Below are positions 1 through 8,219 of a stretch of DNA of 34,860 nucleotides, piece after piece. The notes beneath the pieces are model-generated. The model made no database searches and had not been told where the DNA came from. It saw only the letters and a list, made by a program, of their open reading frames with translations. The stretch comes from Clostridium sp. 28_12. GTDB taxonomy: Bacteria; Bacillota; Clostridia; TANB77; CAG-508. Numbering within the stretch: position 1 is the first letter of the stretch; every line of letters begins with the position of its first letter. The stretch lies in assembly GCA_001916055.1 (NCBI GenBank), contig MNRR01000048.1, positions 1-34,860 of the forward strand, given 5' to 3'. A program made the translations under genes and the position numbers.

Positions 1-594
1 GCTGCATACAACAAAACATTAGGAAGATTCCAATTAACAGGAATTCCAGCAGCACCAAGAGGAGTGCCACAAATTGAAGTAACATTTGATATTGATGCAA
101 ATGGTATAGTTCATGTATCTGCAAAAGATATGGCAACAGGAAATGAACAAAATGTATCAATTACAGCTTCAACAAACTTAACAGATGAAGATATCGAAAA
201 AGCTGTTAAAGATGCAGAAGCACATGCAGAAGAAGATAAAAAGAAAAAAGAAGAAATTGAAGTTAAAAATAATGCAGAAAGCTTAATCTATAACAGTGAA
301 AAAACATTAGGAGAATTAGGAGATAAAATAAGTGGAGAAGAAAAAGCTAAAGTAGAAGCTGAAATTGAAAATACAAGAAAAGCTCTTGATTCAAATAATA
401 CAGAAAGCATAAAAGAAGCAACAGAAAAATTAACAAAAGTATTTTATGAAATGTCTGAACAATTATATAAAAATGCAAATCCAAATGGAGAAGCAGATCC
501 AAATGCTGCTGGAACAGAAGCAAACGGAACTGATTCAGGAAATGATGGAACTGTATATGACGCAGATTATAAAGTGGAAGATGACAATAAATAA
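1..594 (+). CDS. dnaK: Chaperone DnaK (Hsp70), C-terminal part, 5' truncated by window edge
   Basis: The frame is open from base 1, so roughly the first two thirds of the gene lie outside the window. The visible 197 residues begin in the substrate-binding beta-sandwich with the DnaK signatures NKTLGRFQLTGIP and DIDANGIVHVSAKD. They continue through the lysine/glutamate-rich helical lid and end in an Asn/Gly-rich disordered tail closing in DADYKVEDDNK, the usual bacterial DnaK ending. In the family this is an ATP-dependent cytosolic chaperone working with DnaJ and GrpE. dnaJ follows 91 bp downstream, the classical order. An in-frame GTG at 64 is not a real start, because family-typical sequence continues upstream of it. 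Confidence 0.97.
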   Translation, partial: AAYNKTLGRFQLTGIPAAPRGVPQIEVTFDIDANGIVHVSAKDMATGNEQNVSITASTNLTDEDIEKAVKDAEAHAEEDKKKKEEIEVKNNAESLIYNSEKTLGELGDKISGEEKAKVEAEIENTRKALDSNNTESIKEATEKLTKVFYEMSEQLYKNANPNGEADPNAAGTEANGTDSGNDGTVYDADYKVEDDNK

Positions 595-610
595 ATAACC
601 TAACCAATAT

Positions 611-637
611 GCAGGCAGATATACACTTTCTGCCTGC
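611..637 (+). other. Hairpin between dnaK and dnaJ
   Basis: GCAGGCAGA at 611-619 is perfectly complementary to TCTGCCTGC at 629-637, with a 9-nt loop. No U-tract follows, so it does not look like an intrinsic terminator. It could stabilise the dnaK 3' end or be a processing site that lowers dnaJ relative to dnaK. The structure is seen in the sequence; the role is inference. Confidence 0.55.
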
Positions 638-685
638 AAGTTAATGTTAAGAAGATAAAAGTGAATAAAGAGGTGAAATAAATAG

Positions 686-1858
686 ATGGCTGCAAAAAAA
701 GATTATTATGAAATATTAGGTGTTGAAAAAACTGCAAATGATGAAGAATTAAAAAAAGCATATAGAAAAATGGCAAAAAAATACCATCCAGATGCTAATC
801 CAGATAATAAAGCAGAAGCAGAAGCAAAATTTAAAGAAGTAAACGAAGCATATGAAGTGTTATCAAATCCACAAAAAAGAAAGATGTATGATCAATTTGG
901 AACAGCAGACCCACAAGGATTTGGAGGGTTTAATGGAGCTGGTGGACCTTTTGGCGGAGGTAATTACTATTCATATACTTCTTCAGGGTTTGATGGATTT
1001 TCAGATTTTGGAGACTTAGGAGATATATTTTCATCATTTTTTGGTGGAGGTGCAAGGACTGGGGCAAGAACACAAGCTCAACGTGGACCGAGAAAAGGTG
1101 CAGATCTTAATCTGAATATGGATATCACATTTGAGGAAGCATTTTTGGGTGTTGAAAAAGAAATTTCAATTACAAGACCAGAAACTTGTAGTATTTGTCA
1201 TGGTTCAGGAGCTAGACCAGGTACATCAGTTACAAAATGTCCTACATGTAATGGAACTGGAACAGTACGCCAAGTCCAAAATACAATACTTGGACAAATG
1301 CAGACAACAAGAACATGTACAGCATGCCATGGAACAGGTGAAGTAATAAAAGAACCTTGTGATAATTGTAAAGGAAAAGGAACTGTTAGAAAACAAGCAA
1401 AAATAAAAGTAAAAATACCAGCAGGAATTGATGATAATCAAACAGTTGTGCTTAGAGGAGAAGGCGAACCTGGAGAAAAAGGTGGACCTAAAGGTGATTT
1501 ATACATAACTATTAAAATGCGTAAAAGTAATGTATATACACGAAAAGGAACAACTGTAATGTGTGAAGTTCCAATAACAATAACGCAAGCAAGTTTAGGA
1601 GCAACCTTGAAAATTCCTATGGTAGATGGAAGTACAGAGAATTATACAATTCCAGAAGGAACCCAAACAGGTACAAAATTTACAATTAGAGATAGAGGAT
1701 TTTCAGCATTAAATTCTTCTGCTAGAGGTAATTTTATATTTACAGTTGTTGTTCAGACGCCAAAACGTCTTAACAAAGAACAAAGAGATTTGTTAGAGAA
1801 ATTAGCTAAAACTATGAATGAACAACCACCAATAAAAAAGAGAGGTCTATTTGGATAA
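686..1858 (+). CDS. dnaJ: Chaperone protein DnaJ (Hsp40)
   Basis: Full-length type I DnaJ, 390 residues. The J-domain spans about residues 5-70 with the HPD motif at 34-36, which in the family stimulates DnaK ATPase. A Gly/Phe-rich linker follows (about 73-125). The zinc domain has four CxxCxGxG repeats, with cysteine pairs at 168/171, 185/188, 211/214 and 225/228. The C-terminal substrate-binding domains follow. The start ATG is preceded by AGAGGTGAA and opens with the canonical MAAKKDYYEILGV. It lies just downstream of dnaK and is probably co-transcribed with it, with a hairpin between the two. A heat-shock operator upstream of the operon would be outside the window. Confidence 0.97.
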   Translation: MAAKKDYYEILGVEKTANDEELKKAYRKMAKKYHPDANPDNKAEAEAKFKEVNEAYEVLSNPQKRKMYDQFGTADPQGFGGFNGAGGPFGGGNYYSYTSSGFDGFSDFGDLGDIFSSFFGGGARTGARTQAQRGPRKGADLNLNMDITFEEAFLGVEKEISITRPETCSICHGSGARPGTSVTKCPTCNGTGTVRQVQNTILGQMQTTRTCTACHGTGEVIKEPCDNCKGKGTVRKQAKIKVKIPAGIDDNQTVVLRGEGEPGEKGGPKGDLYITIKMRKSNVYTRKGTTVMCEVPITITQASLGATLKIPMVDGSTENYTIPEGTQTGTKFTIRDRGFSALNSSARGNFIFTVVVQTPKRLNKEQRDLLEKLAKTMNEQPPIKKRGLFG

Positions 1859-1867
1859 AATAGACCT
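1843..1867 (+). terminator. Weak terminator-like hairpin at the dnaJ stop
   Basis: AGGTCTATTT (1843-1852) pairs with AAATAGACCT (1858-1867) around a 5-nt loop that contains the stop codon. The following tract is only TTATCTCTT, so termination strength is uncertain. A new promoter starts 8 bp downstream. Confidence 0.5.
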
Positions 1868-1874
1868 TTATCTC

Positions 1875-1903
1875 TTGCATGTGGTAGAATAATGTGCTAT
1901 AAT
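1875..1903 (+). promoter_or_regulatory. Vegetative (SigA-type) promoter with extended -10
   Basis: TTGCAT (1875-1880), a 17-bp spacer, then TATAAT (1898-1903), with TGC directly before the -10. It drives the small gene at 1969. The 14-nt stretch AATGTGCTATAATA at 1891-1904 is repeated exactly at 15591-15604 in front of another small unknown gene. Confidence 0.75.
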
Positions 1904-1968
1904 AAACAGCGTATCTTGTAGATAAAGGTAACAAATTCTGTTACTTCACTAAAGAAAGGATAAGAATA

Positions 1969-2385
1969 ATGAAAAATGAAAAAGACATGATGGCAGACAA
2001 GGAAAAGTGGATTGTAGAAACTGCTACAACCATCGAAAATAAGATTTTCGAACGGTTAGAAAAGTGTATCGAACAAAGTGAATGGGAATATTGGGAAAAA
2101 AGCTTCATACCAATTGATTACAAAAACATAGAAGCAATTGCACAGGAAGTGTTTGAAGAGCGAAAAGACAAATCGTTTGCCGAAAAATATCCGAATATTA
2201 CCAATCAGGTGTGGGAAAAGGCACTGCGGAGCGTTGAGGAAAAACTTAAAGCTTGTGGCTGGAAGATGGGCAGTAATTCTAATAATGTATTTGGAGTTGG
2301 TGCTGCGGAATCCGATATCGTTCAGATAGGAGAGAAAAGGAGTCTTTGGAAAAAAATCAAAAAGTTTTTCAGTAAAATAATTTAA
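1969..2385 (+). CDS. Unknown small protein, acidic helical body with cationic amphipathic C-terminus
   Basis: 138 residues; not a family I recognise. The body is Glu/Lys-rich and looks helical, with a conspicuous W-E-Y-W-E motif near residue 40. The last 15 residues (RSLWKKIKKFFSKII) are basic and amphipathic and could touch a membrane. There is no signal peptide and no clear TM segment. It stands alone with its own promoter (1875-1903), a leader of about 55 nt containing a small TAACA/TGTTA hairpin, AAAGGA as ribosome site, and a very strong terminator directly behind it. Its first 60 codon bases are about 40% G+C with codons such as CGG, CTG and GTG, unlike the A-ending codons of its neighbours. 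This suggests acquisition or different selection. Confidence 0.7.
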   Translation: MKNEKDMMADKEKWIVETATTIENKIFERLEKCIEQSEWEYWEKSFIPIDYKNIEAIAQEVFEERKDKSFAEKYPNITNQVWEKALRSVEEKLKACGWKMGSNSNNVFGVGAAESDIVQIGEKRSLWKKIKKFFSKII

Positions 2386-2386
2386 C

Positions 2387-2423
2387 AAAAGACACGGACC
2401 TGTAATACAGGTCCGTGTCTTTT
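2387..2423. terminator. Strong bidirectional-looking terminator
   Basis: A perfect 17-bp stem: 2387-2403 (AAAAGACACGGACCTGT) pairs with 2407-2423 around a 3-nt loop, with A- and T-tracts at the ends. It isolates the small gene at 1969 from the trpS operon. Confidence 0.92.
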
Positions 2424-2486
2424 ATTATGTTCTTTTTTGTTCTAGAGATTTTTACTAAATTACTTTATTTTTTTCTTATCTTGTAG

Positions 2487-2492
2487 TATAAT
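2487..2492 (+). promoter_or_regulatory. -10 element of the trpS-obgE operon
   Basis: TATAAT preceded by TTGTAG; no convincing -35 at the right distance. Transcription would begin near 2500. That argues against the in-frame GTG at 2500 as trpS start and for the ATG at 2545. No T-box fits in the space available. Confidence 0.5.
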
Positions 2493-2544
2493 ATATTATG
2501 TGGAAAAAGTCGGAAAGATATCCAAAAGAAGGGAAGAGATTAAA

Positions 2545-3555
2545 ATGGTAAAAAAAAGAATAGTAACAGGAGATAGACCAACAGGAAAGTTACACATTGG
2601 TCATTATTTTGGTTCATTAAAAAATAGAGTAAAAATGCAAGAATCAGGAGAATATGAACCATATATATTAGTAGCTGATGTTCAAGCATTAACAGACAAT
2701 TTTAATAATCCAGAAAAAGTAAGAAAAAATGTAAGAGAAGTTGTAATGGATTATTTATCAGTAGGAATAGATCCAGAAAAAACGACAATATATATACAGT
2801 CAATGATACCAGAGGTTGCAGAATTAACAGTGTTCTATTCTAATTTAGTAACAATAGCTAGATTAGAGAGAAATCCAACAGTAAAAACAGAAATTGCGCA
2901 AAAAAGAGATGTATTTGGAGAAAGTGTTACATATGGATTTTTAGGATATCCAGTAAGCCAAGCAGCAGATATAACAGCACTAGAAGGCAGTGTGGTGCCT
3001 GTTGGAGAAGATCAATTACCATTAATAGAACAATGTAGAGAAATTGTAAGAAAATTTAACAGTATATATGGAGAAGTTTTAGTAGAACCAGAAGCAGTTT
3101 TATCAAAAGAAAAAAGAATAAAAGGTCTAGATGGAAATGACAAAATGGGAAAATCATTAGGAAATGCAATATACTTATCTGATCCAAAAGAGGAAGTAAA
3201 TAGAAAAGTAATGAGTGCAGTAACAGACCCAAAAAGAATAAAAAAAGATGACTTAGGAAATCCTGATGTATGTATGGTTGCATATTATCATAATTTATTT
3301 ACAGAACCTGAAGAATATAAAATAGTATGTGAAGAATGTAGAGCAGGAAAAAGAGGATGTGTAGCATGTAAAAAGCAATTAGCTAGAAATATAAATACAA
3401 AATTAGAACCAATAAGAGAAAAAAGAAAATATTATGAAGAAAGACCAGAATTAGTTGATGAAATACTAATAAAAGGTACAGAAAAAGCAAGACAAACTGC
3501 AAAAGAAACAATGAAAAAAGTAAAAAAAGCTATGAAATTAGATTATTTTGAATAA
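2545..3555 (+). CDS. trpS: Tryptophanyl-tRNA synthetase with a predicted Fe-S/zinc cysteine cluster
   Basis: Class I aminoacyl-tRNA synthetase charging tRNA-Trp, 336 residues from the ATG at 2545. It opens with RIVTGDRPTGKLHIGH (HIGH at 17-20); the KMSKS loop is KMGKS at 200-204. I chose this start because the -10 box at 2487 puts transcription start at about 2500, on top of the alternative GTG, and GGGAAGAG lies upstream of the ATG. Unusual: cysteines at 243, 265, 272 and 275 form C-x21-C-x6-C-x2-C. This closely resembles the motif that holds a [4Fe-4S] cluster in Thermotoga maritima TrpRS. It is the first gene of an operon with obgE 11 bp downstream. Confidence 0.96.
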   Translation: MVKKRIVTGDRPTGKLHIGHYFGSLKNRVKMQESGEYEPYILVADVQALTDNFNNPEKVRKNVREVVMDYLSVGIDPEKTTIYIQSMIPEVAELTVFYSNLVTIARLERNPTVKTEIAQKRDVFGESVTYGFLGYPVSQAADITALEGSVVPVGEDQLPLIEQCREIVRKFNSIYGEVLVEPEAVLSKEKRIKGLDGNDKMGKSLGNAIYLSDPKEEVNRKVMSAVTDPKRIKKDDLGNPDVCMVAYYHNLFTEPEEYKIVCEECRAGKRGCVACKKQLARNINTKLEPIREKRKYYEERPELVDEILIKGTEKARQTAKETMKKVKKAMKLDYFE

Positions 3556-3566
3556 AAGGAGGAAAT

Positions 3567-4841
3567 ATGTTTACAGATTATGCAAAAATAACCATAAAAT
3601 CAGGAAATGGTGGAGATGGTGCAATAACATTTAGAAGAGAGAAATATGTAGCAGCAGGTGGACCAGACGGTGGAGATGGAGGCAGAGGAGGAAGCATCTA
3701 TTTTCAAGTTGACCCTAATGCTAATACATTGGTGGACTTTAGATATACCAAAAAATTTAAGGCACAAAATGGTGAAAATGGAAGTGGAAGCAATAAATAT
3801 GGTAAGTCAGGAGAAGATTTATATATTGATGTTCCAATAGGAACTATAATAAAAGATGCTGAGACGGGAAAAATTGTTGCAGATCTTTCAAAAGAAGGAC
3901 AAAAAGAACTTGTATTAAAAGGCGGAAGAGGAGGAAAAGGAAATTCTCATTTTGCAACAGCGACAAGGCAAGTGCCAAGATTTGCACAAGCAGGAGAAGA
4001 AGGAGAAGAAAAAGAAGTAATCTTAGAATTAAAACTGTTAGCAGACGTTGGATTACTAGGATTCCCTAATGTTGGAAAATCAACGTTTTTGTCAGTTGTA
4101 ACAGATGCAAAGCCTAAAATAGCAAATTATCACTTTACAACAATTGAACCAAATCTCGGAGTAGTAAAAACAAAAAATGGAGATAGCTTTGTGATAGCTG
4201 ATATTCCAGGGATTATAGAAGGGGCTAGTGAAGGAATCGGATTAGGAATTCAGTTTTTAAGACATGTAGAAAGAACAAGACTATTATTACATGTAATAGA
4301 TGTGTCTGGAATAGAAGGAAGAGACCCTATACAAGATTTTAACACAATAAATGAAGAATTAAAAAAATATAGTGAAAAATTAAGCACTAGAAAACAAATA
4401 ATTGTAGCAAATAAAATAGATATAATGCAAGACGATACAGGTTACAAAAAACTTGAAAAATTGGCAAAAGAACAAGGATTAGAAATATATAAAATCTCAG
4501 GAGTAACAGGAGAAGGTGTTGAACAATTATTAAGTCATGTTGCAGAAGTGCTAAAAACATTGCCAAAAGAGGATATCATTGAGCCAGAAGAAAAAGTAGT
4601 ATATACATTAGAAGAAGACAAAAATGAATTTACAGTAAGAAAAGAAGATGATATGTTTATAATTGAAGGAAAAGCAATAAATAGACTTATGGGAAGAATT
4701 AATATAGATGATAATGAATCAATGTATTATTTCCAAAAGAATTTGAAGTCATTAGGAATTGAAGATGAATTAAAACGTCAAGGAATAAAAGAAGGAGATT
4801 TTGTTAAAATTCTTAATTGGACATTCGAATGGTATGAATAA
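3567..4841 (+). CDS. obgE: GTPase ObgE/CgtA
   Basis: Conserved Obg-family GTPase involved in late assembly of the 50S ribosomal subunit, 424 residues. The N-terminal Obg domain (1 to about 158) is glycine-rich, with repeated GGxGG patterns near 30-45 and 119-125. The G domain has G1 GFPNVGKS at 165-172, G3 DIPG, G4 NKID and a G5-like SGVTGEG. A C-terminal OCT domain occupies about 345-424. The start has AGGAGG 5 bp upstream. It is in an operon between trpS and the metal permease gene; the link to trpS probably reflects translation or growth functions. Confidence 0.97.
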   Translation: MFTDYAKITIKSGNGGDGAITFRREKYVAAGGPDGGDGGRGGSIYFQVDPNANTLVDFRYTKKFKAQNGENGSGSNKYGKSGEDLYIDVPIGTIIKDAETGKIVADLSKEGQKELVLKGGRGGKGNSHFATATRQVPRFAQAGEEGEEKEVILELKLLADVGLLGFPNVGKSTFLSVVTDAKPKIANYHFTTIEPNLGVVKTKNGDSFVIADIPGIIEGASEGIGLGIQFLRHVERTRLLLHVIDVSGIEGRDPIQDFNTINEELKKYSEKLSTRKQIIVANKIDIMQDDTGYKKLEKLAKEQGLEIYKISGVTGEGVEQLLSHVAEVLKTLPKEDIIEPEEKVVYTLEEDKNEFTVRKEDDMFIIEGKAINRLMGRINIDDNESMYYFQKNLKSLGIEDELKRQGIKEGDFVKILNWTFEWYE

Positions 4842-4855
4842 GTAGGAGGATATAA

Positions 4856-5704
4856 ATGCAAAATATATTAGAAGTATTGCAAGACACGGCAATTGATACT
4901 TTAAAATTATTACCATTTTTGTTTATAACGTACTTGATAATGGAATATATAGAACATAAAACAAGTAATAAAATAAGAGAAACAATAAAAAAATCTGGAA
5001 GATTTGGACCACTGTTTGGAGCAGTGGTTGGGATTTTTCCACAATGTGGTTTTTCAGTTTCGGCAACCAATTTATATGCAGCAAGAGTAATTTCACTAGG
5101 AACATTAATATCAGTATATTTAGCAACTTCAGATGAAATGTTACCAATTTTACTTACAGAATCTGTTCCAATAGCTACAATATTAACTATTTTAGGAATA
5201 AAGTTATTTCTAGGAATAGTTGCAGGCTTTATAATTGATTTTGTTGCAAACGTAATAAAAAAAGAAGAGGAAGAAAAAATTGAAGAAATATGTGAACATG
5301 AACATTGTCATTGTGATAAAGGAATTTTTAGTTCAGCATTAAAGCATGCTATAAATATTGCAATCTTTATATTTGTAATCACTCTTATTTTAAATGGAAT
5401 AATTAAATTTATAGGCGAAGATAAAATATCACATTTTATAAGCAATAATGTGATATTAGGACCTGTTATAGCAGGATTAATAGGATTAATACCAAATTGT
5501 GCTTCGTCAGTGATTTTAACTGAATTATTTATAGAAAAAGTAATTTCAATGCCAATATTAATTTCAGGAGTAGCTGTTAATGCTGGTGTTGGACTATTAG
5601 TGCTTTTCAAAACAAATAAAAATGTAAAAGAAAATATCAGTATTGTAGGACTGTTATATGGAATAGGCGTAATAGCTGGTATTATTTTAGAACTATTCTT
5701 ATAA
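4856..5704 (+). CDS. Predicted heavy-metal/manganese exporter, ArsP_2 (10TM) family
   Basis: Polytopic membrane protein of 282 residues. Two homologous halves are visible: GPLFGAVVGIFPQCGFSVSA (51-70) and GPVIAGLIGLIPNCASSVIL (202-221), each a Gly-rich helix followed by a P-[QN]-C-x-x-S signature. This internal duplication is as expected for the ArsP_2 family, annotated as arsenic efflux or putative manganese transporter. Between the halves, residues 146-154 (CEHEHCHCD) form a His/Cys-rich loop that could bind metal. It sits 14 bp after obgE with its own AGGAGG, so it is probably the last gene of the trpS operon. No riboswitch precedes it. The substrate is not determined by sequence; a Mn2+-controlled pump lies 2.8 kb downstream. 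Confidence 0.8.
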   Translation: MQNILEVLQDTAIDTLKLLPFLFITYLIMEYIEHKTSNKIRETIKKSGRFGPLFGAVVGIFPQCGFSVSATNLYAARVISLGTLISVYLATSDEMLPILLTESVPIATILTILGIKLFLGIVAGFIIDFVANVIKKEEEEKIEEICEHEHCHCDKGIFSSALKHAINIAIFIFVITLILNGIIKFIGEDKISHFISNNVILGPVIAGLIGLIPNCASSVILTELFIEKVISMPILISGVAVNAGVGLLVLFKTNKNVKENISIVGLLYGIGVIAGIILELFL

Positions 5705-5719
5705 ATTTGGCAAAATAAC

Positions 5720-5748
5720 TTGTAATTTCAGCAAATTTGTAGGATAAT
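5720..5748 (+). promoter_or_regulatory. Promoter of the VirD4/TraG-like gene
   Basis: TTGTAA (5720-5725), 17-bp spacer, GATAAT (5743-5748), about 40 bp before the start codon at 5790, which has AGAAAGGA upstream. Confidence 0.6.
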
Positions 5749-5789
5749 ATATATGTATAGAAAATTGTGCCTAGAAAGGAACAAAAATA

Positions 5790-8105
5790 ATGAAAATAAT
5801 AGATAAATTTTTAAAAAAACTTAATGCAAGTAGAAATACATTTGTAACATATGTATTAACATTAATATCATTATATATAGTAGTTGATAGGGTTGTAGAA
5901 ATTCTATTTATGGTATTCACAGGTGTTTCAGTATCATACTGGGGACCATTTCGATATACATTAGCAATAGCCTGTCCAGTGTTTGCATATTTGTTTTCAC
6001 CATCATCAGAATTCGCAACATCTAAAAATATGAAGATTACACTATTTCTTACATATGCTATAACATTGTACATAGTTGCAATATCAATGTTTGCACAGTG
6101 GATTAATAGGGGAATTTGGTTGTTTTTAATATCTTTGCCAGGATATACAGAATTGGTTACTGATTTTTCGGAATTAGTTAAGCCTGCATTAACAGCAGTG
6201 GCAATATATTTACCATTAACAACATTTTATGGGGTTTATAAATGGATACGCTTAGATATCCTTGATAGTAAAGATCAATCAAGGTCTATTTGGGACTTTA
6301 AAGGAATAAGTCTTGCTGATACAAAAGCAGGGCATGGGCCTTTCACATGTGATATGTTTATGTGCAATGATTATGAAACTGGTGCTAAAATGGTACTTAC
6401 AGAAAAAGCTAGATATCAGTCATTGTTTGCTTGTGGTGGTTCAGGTTCAGGAAAAACATCACTAATATTGGAACCAATGATGGCTAAAGACATTGAAAAG
6501 AAAGCATTTTATATAGCAAATGCAAAAGAAATGGGATATACAGCATTAAAAACTGGGATTGCTGTATTGAACAAACCATATGATAATGAGTATTTAAACG
6601 AAAACTTTAATTTAAATATGATAACTCCAGTAGCAGGCAAAGAGGCAGTTTATAAAGCATACATGAAAAAAATGATATTAGCATCATTTGATGACGAAAT
6701 TGTATATAGAAATCTTGGATTAACATTAATTACTCCTGATTATGAATCAGTATCAAGAATAATTAGTGTATGTAAAAATTATCATATTAAATACAATATT
6801 GTGGATCCGTCAAATGTAAATTCAATAGGATTAAATCCATTTGTGTATGATGATCCTGCAAAAACAGCAATAACAATTTCATCTGTTTTAAAAGGAATGT
6901 ATTCAAGTAATCATTTAGAAAAAGAAGAAATGTATAGAGAAGAATTCATCATTCAAGCAGTAGAAAATATAACAATTATGTTGAAAGAAATGTATCCAAG
7001 AATGAATAGTGGAAAAATTCCAAATTTAGAAGATTTATTAAAAATGCTTACAAATTTTGATTTGGTAGAAAAAATGTGCGAAATAATGAGAACTGATGAA
7101 GAACTTGCAGAAAAATATAGTGGACAAATAAGATATTTTAAAAAGAATTTTTATACTAATAGTACTGCAAGGCAAGAAACAGAAAAGGATATATATTTAG
7201 CAGTAGCACAATTAGATAATTTGTTAAGACTACCAGGAGTAAAAAATATATTGTGTAATAGAAATAATAATCTGGATTTTGATAAAGCTTTAAAAAATGG
7301 TGAAGTTACATTAGTATGTACCCGTAGAGGTGACTTAGGAAGAACTACACATAAAGCATTTGGACTATTTTTTATATTATCAATGCAAAATTCAGTATTA
7401 AGAAGAATTGGAAATGAGAATAGTAGAATTCCTAATTTCTTATATATTGATGAATTTCCAGATTTCATATGTAAAGATACAGAAGCAATATTTACATTAT
7501 ATCGTAAATATAAAGTTGCAACTGTAATAACTGCACAAAATCTCGCACAATTAGAGGCAAATGTACCAGAAATGAAATACAAGGATACAATTTTATCAAA
7601 CTGCGCAAGTAAGATATTTGTTGGAAATGGAACACCAACCGAGTTAGAGTGGTGGGAGAAAGAATTCTTGCTAAAAAGAGAGTGGAAATATAAAAATAAT
7701 ATGGATATGGGAAATTTAGAATATGATTCAAAATATTCTGATGTTAGATATGACTGGTCAAATTATTTCAAAGCAAATAAATTAGCAAATTTAGCATTTA
7801 AACATGCGGCAGTAAAATTGAAAACAGAAAAAGGAAATTATCAAGTAGGAGAAGGAACGTTTAATTTTATAGCTTCTAAATACAAAGAGGAGCAACCAAT
7901 GAAAATTTATAATTTCTCTAAGTTTGTACCAGGAGTTGCAACTGAAGGTGGAGATGATGAGGCAAAACAAAAATTTGACCCTAAACATATAAACTTTGTT
8001 GACGAAAAAGATGAATACAATCCAGTTCAAATTGACAATACAGATGCTAATTTCGAATTTGATAATGAAAATGCAATTGTAGTTGACTTTAAAAAGAAAA
8101 AATAA
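5790..8105 (+). CDS. Orphan VirD4/TraG-like type IV coupling ATPase
   Basis: 771 residues. The N-terminus has about four TM segments (roughly 18-43, 52-70, 83-103 and 131-152), then a cytosolic ATPase. Walker A is GGSGSGKTS at 216-224. Walker B is FLYIDEF at 550-556, followed by a TAQNL sensor-like motif at 581-585. This is the plan of VirD4/TraG coupling proteins, which pump DNA-protein complexes in conjugation. The C-terminal stretch of about 80 residues is acidic/lysine-rich and probably disordered. None of the neighbours is a relaxase, VirB4, pilin or integrase gene; it has its own promoter and terminator between housekeeping genes. A chromosomal non-conjugative role or a remnant of an element are both possible. 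Codon use matches the neighbours, which favours long residence. Confidence 0.85.
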   Translation: MKIIDKFLKKLNASRNTFVTYVLTLISLYIVVDRVVEILFMVFTGVSVSYWGPFRYTLAIACPVFAYLFSPSSEFATSKNMKITLFLTYAITLYIVAISMFAQWINRGIWLFLISLPGYTELVTDFSELVKPALTAVAIYLPLTTFYGVYKWIRLDILDSKDQSRSIWDFKGISLADTKAGHGPFTCDMFMCNDYETGAKMVLTEKARYQSLFACGGSGSGKTSLILEPMMAKDIEKKAFYIANAKEMGYTALKTGIAVLNKPYDNEYLNENFNLNMITPVAGKEAVYKAYMKKMILASFDDEIVYRNLGLTLITPDYESVSRIISVCKNYHIKYNIVDPSNVNSIGLNPFVYDDPAKTAITISSVLKGMYSSNHLEKEEMYREEFIIQAVENITIMLKEMYPRMNSGKIPNLEDLLKMLTNFDLVEKMCEIMRTDEELAEKYSGQIRYFKKNFYTNSTARQETEKDIYLAVAQLDNLLRLPGVKNILCNRNNNLDFDKALKNGEVTLVCTRRGDLGRTTHKAFGLFFILSMQNSVLRRIGNENSRIPNFLYIDEFPDFICKDTEAIFTLYRKYKVATVITAQNLAQLEANVPEMKYKDTILSNCASKIFVGNGTPTELEWWEKEFLLKREWKYKNNMDMGNLEYDSKYSDVRYDWSNYFKANKLANLAFKHAAVKLKTEKGNYQVGEGTFNFIASKYKEEQPMKIYNFSKFVPGVATEGGDDEAKQKFDPKHINFVDEKDEYNPVQIDNTDANFEFDNENAIVVDFKKKK

Positions 8106-8108
8106 ATT

Positions 8109-8143
8109 AAAAGCAGTGTTATTTTGAGGATAGCATTGCTTTT
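8109..8143 (+). terminator. Terminator after the VirD4-like gene
   Basis: AAAAGCAGTGTTAT (8109-8122) pairs with ATAGCATTGCTTTT (8130-8143) with two G-U pairs and a 7-nt loop. The right arm ends in TTTT. Confidence 0.7.
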
Positions 8144-8171
8144 AAAATTTGAAAAATATATGCTAAATCAC

Positions 8172-8200
8172 TTGACCAGTAAGTGAAAGTATGATATAAA
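8172..8200 (+). promoter_or_regulatory. Promoter of tRNA-Glu (and possibly of the riboswitch transcript)
   Basis: TTGACC (8172-8177), 17-bp spacer, TATAAA (8195-8200), 19 bp before the mature tRNA 5' end. The stretch 8106-8509 has no protein gene: it holds a terminator, this promoter, the tRNA, a riboswitch with attenuator, and a second promoter. Confidence 0.7.
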
Positions 8201-8219
8201 TATAAAGTAAAATTTATTT

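Noticed and set aside
2500..2544. Upstream GTG start for trpS
   Set aside because: It falls at the predicted transcription start and the added residues are not typical of TrpRS.
2424..2545. T-box leader before trpS
   Set aside because: The gap is about 120 bp, the -10 box leaves under 50 nt of leader, and no T-box consensus or terminator is present. The same holds before tyrS (33122-33155).
5790..8105. An integrative conjugative element centred on the TraG-like gene
   Set aside because: No relaxase, VirB4, VirB6, pilin, integrase or direct-repeat attachment sites in the flanks; neighbours are trpS-obgE and a tRNA. The tRNA end has no visible duplicate in the window.
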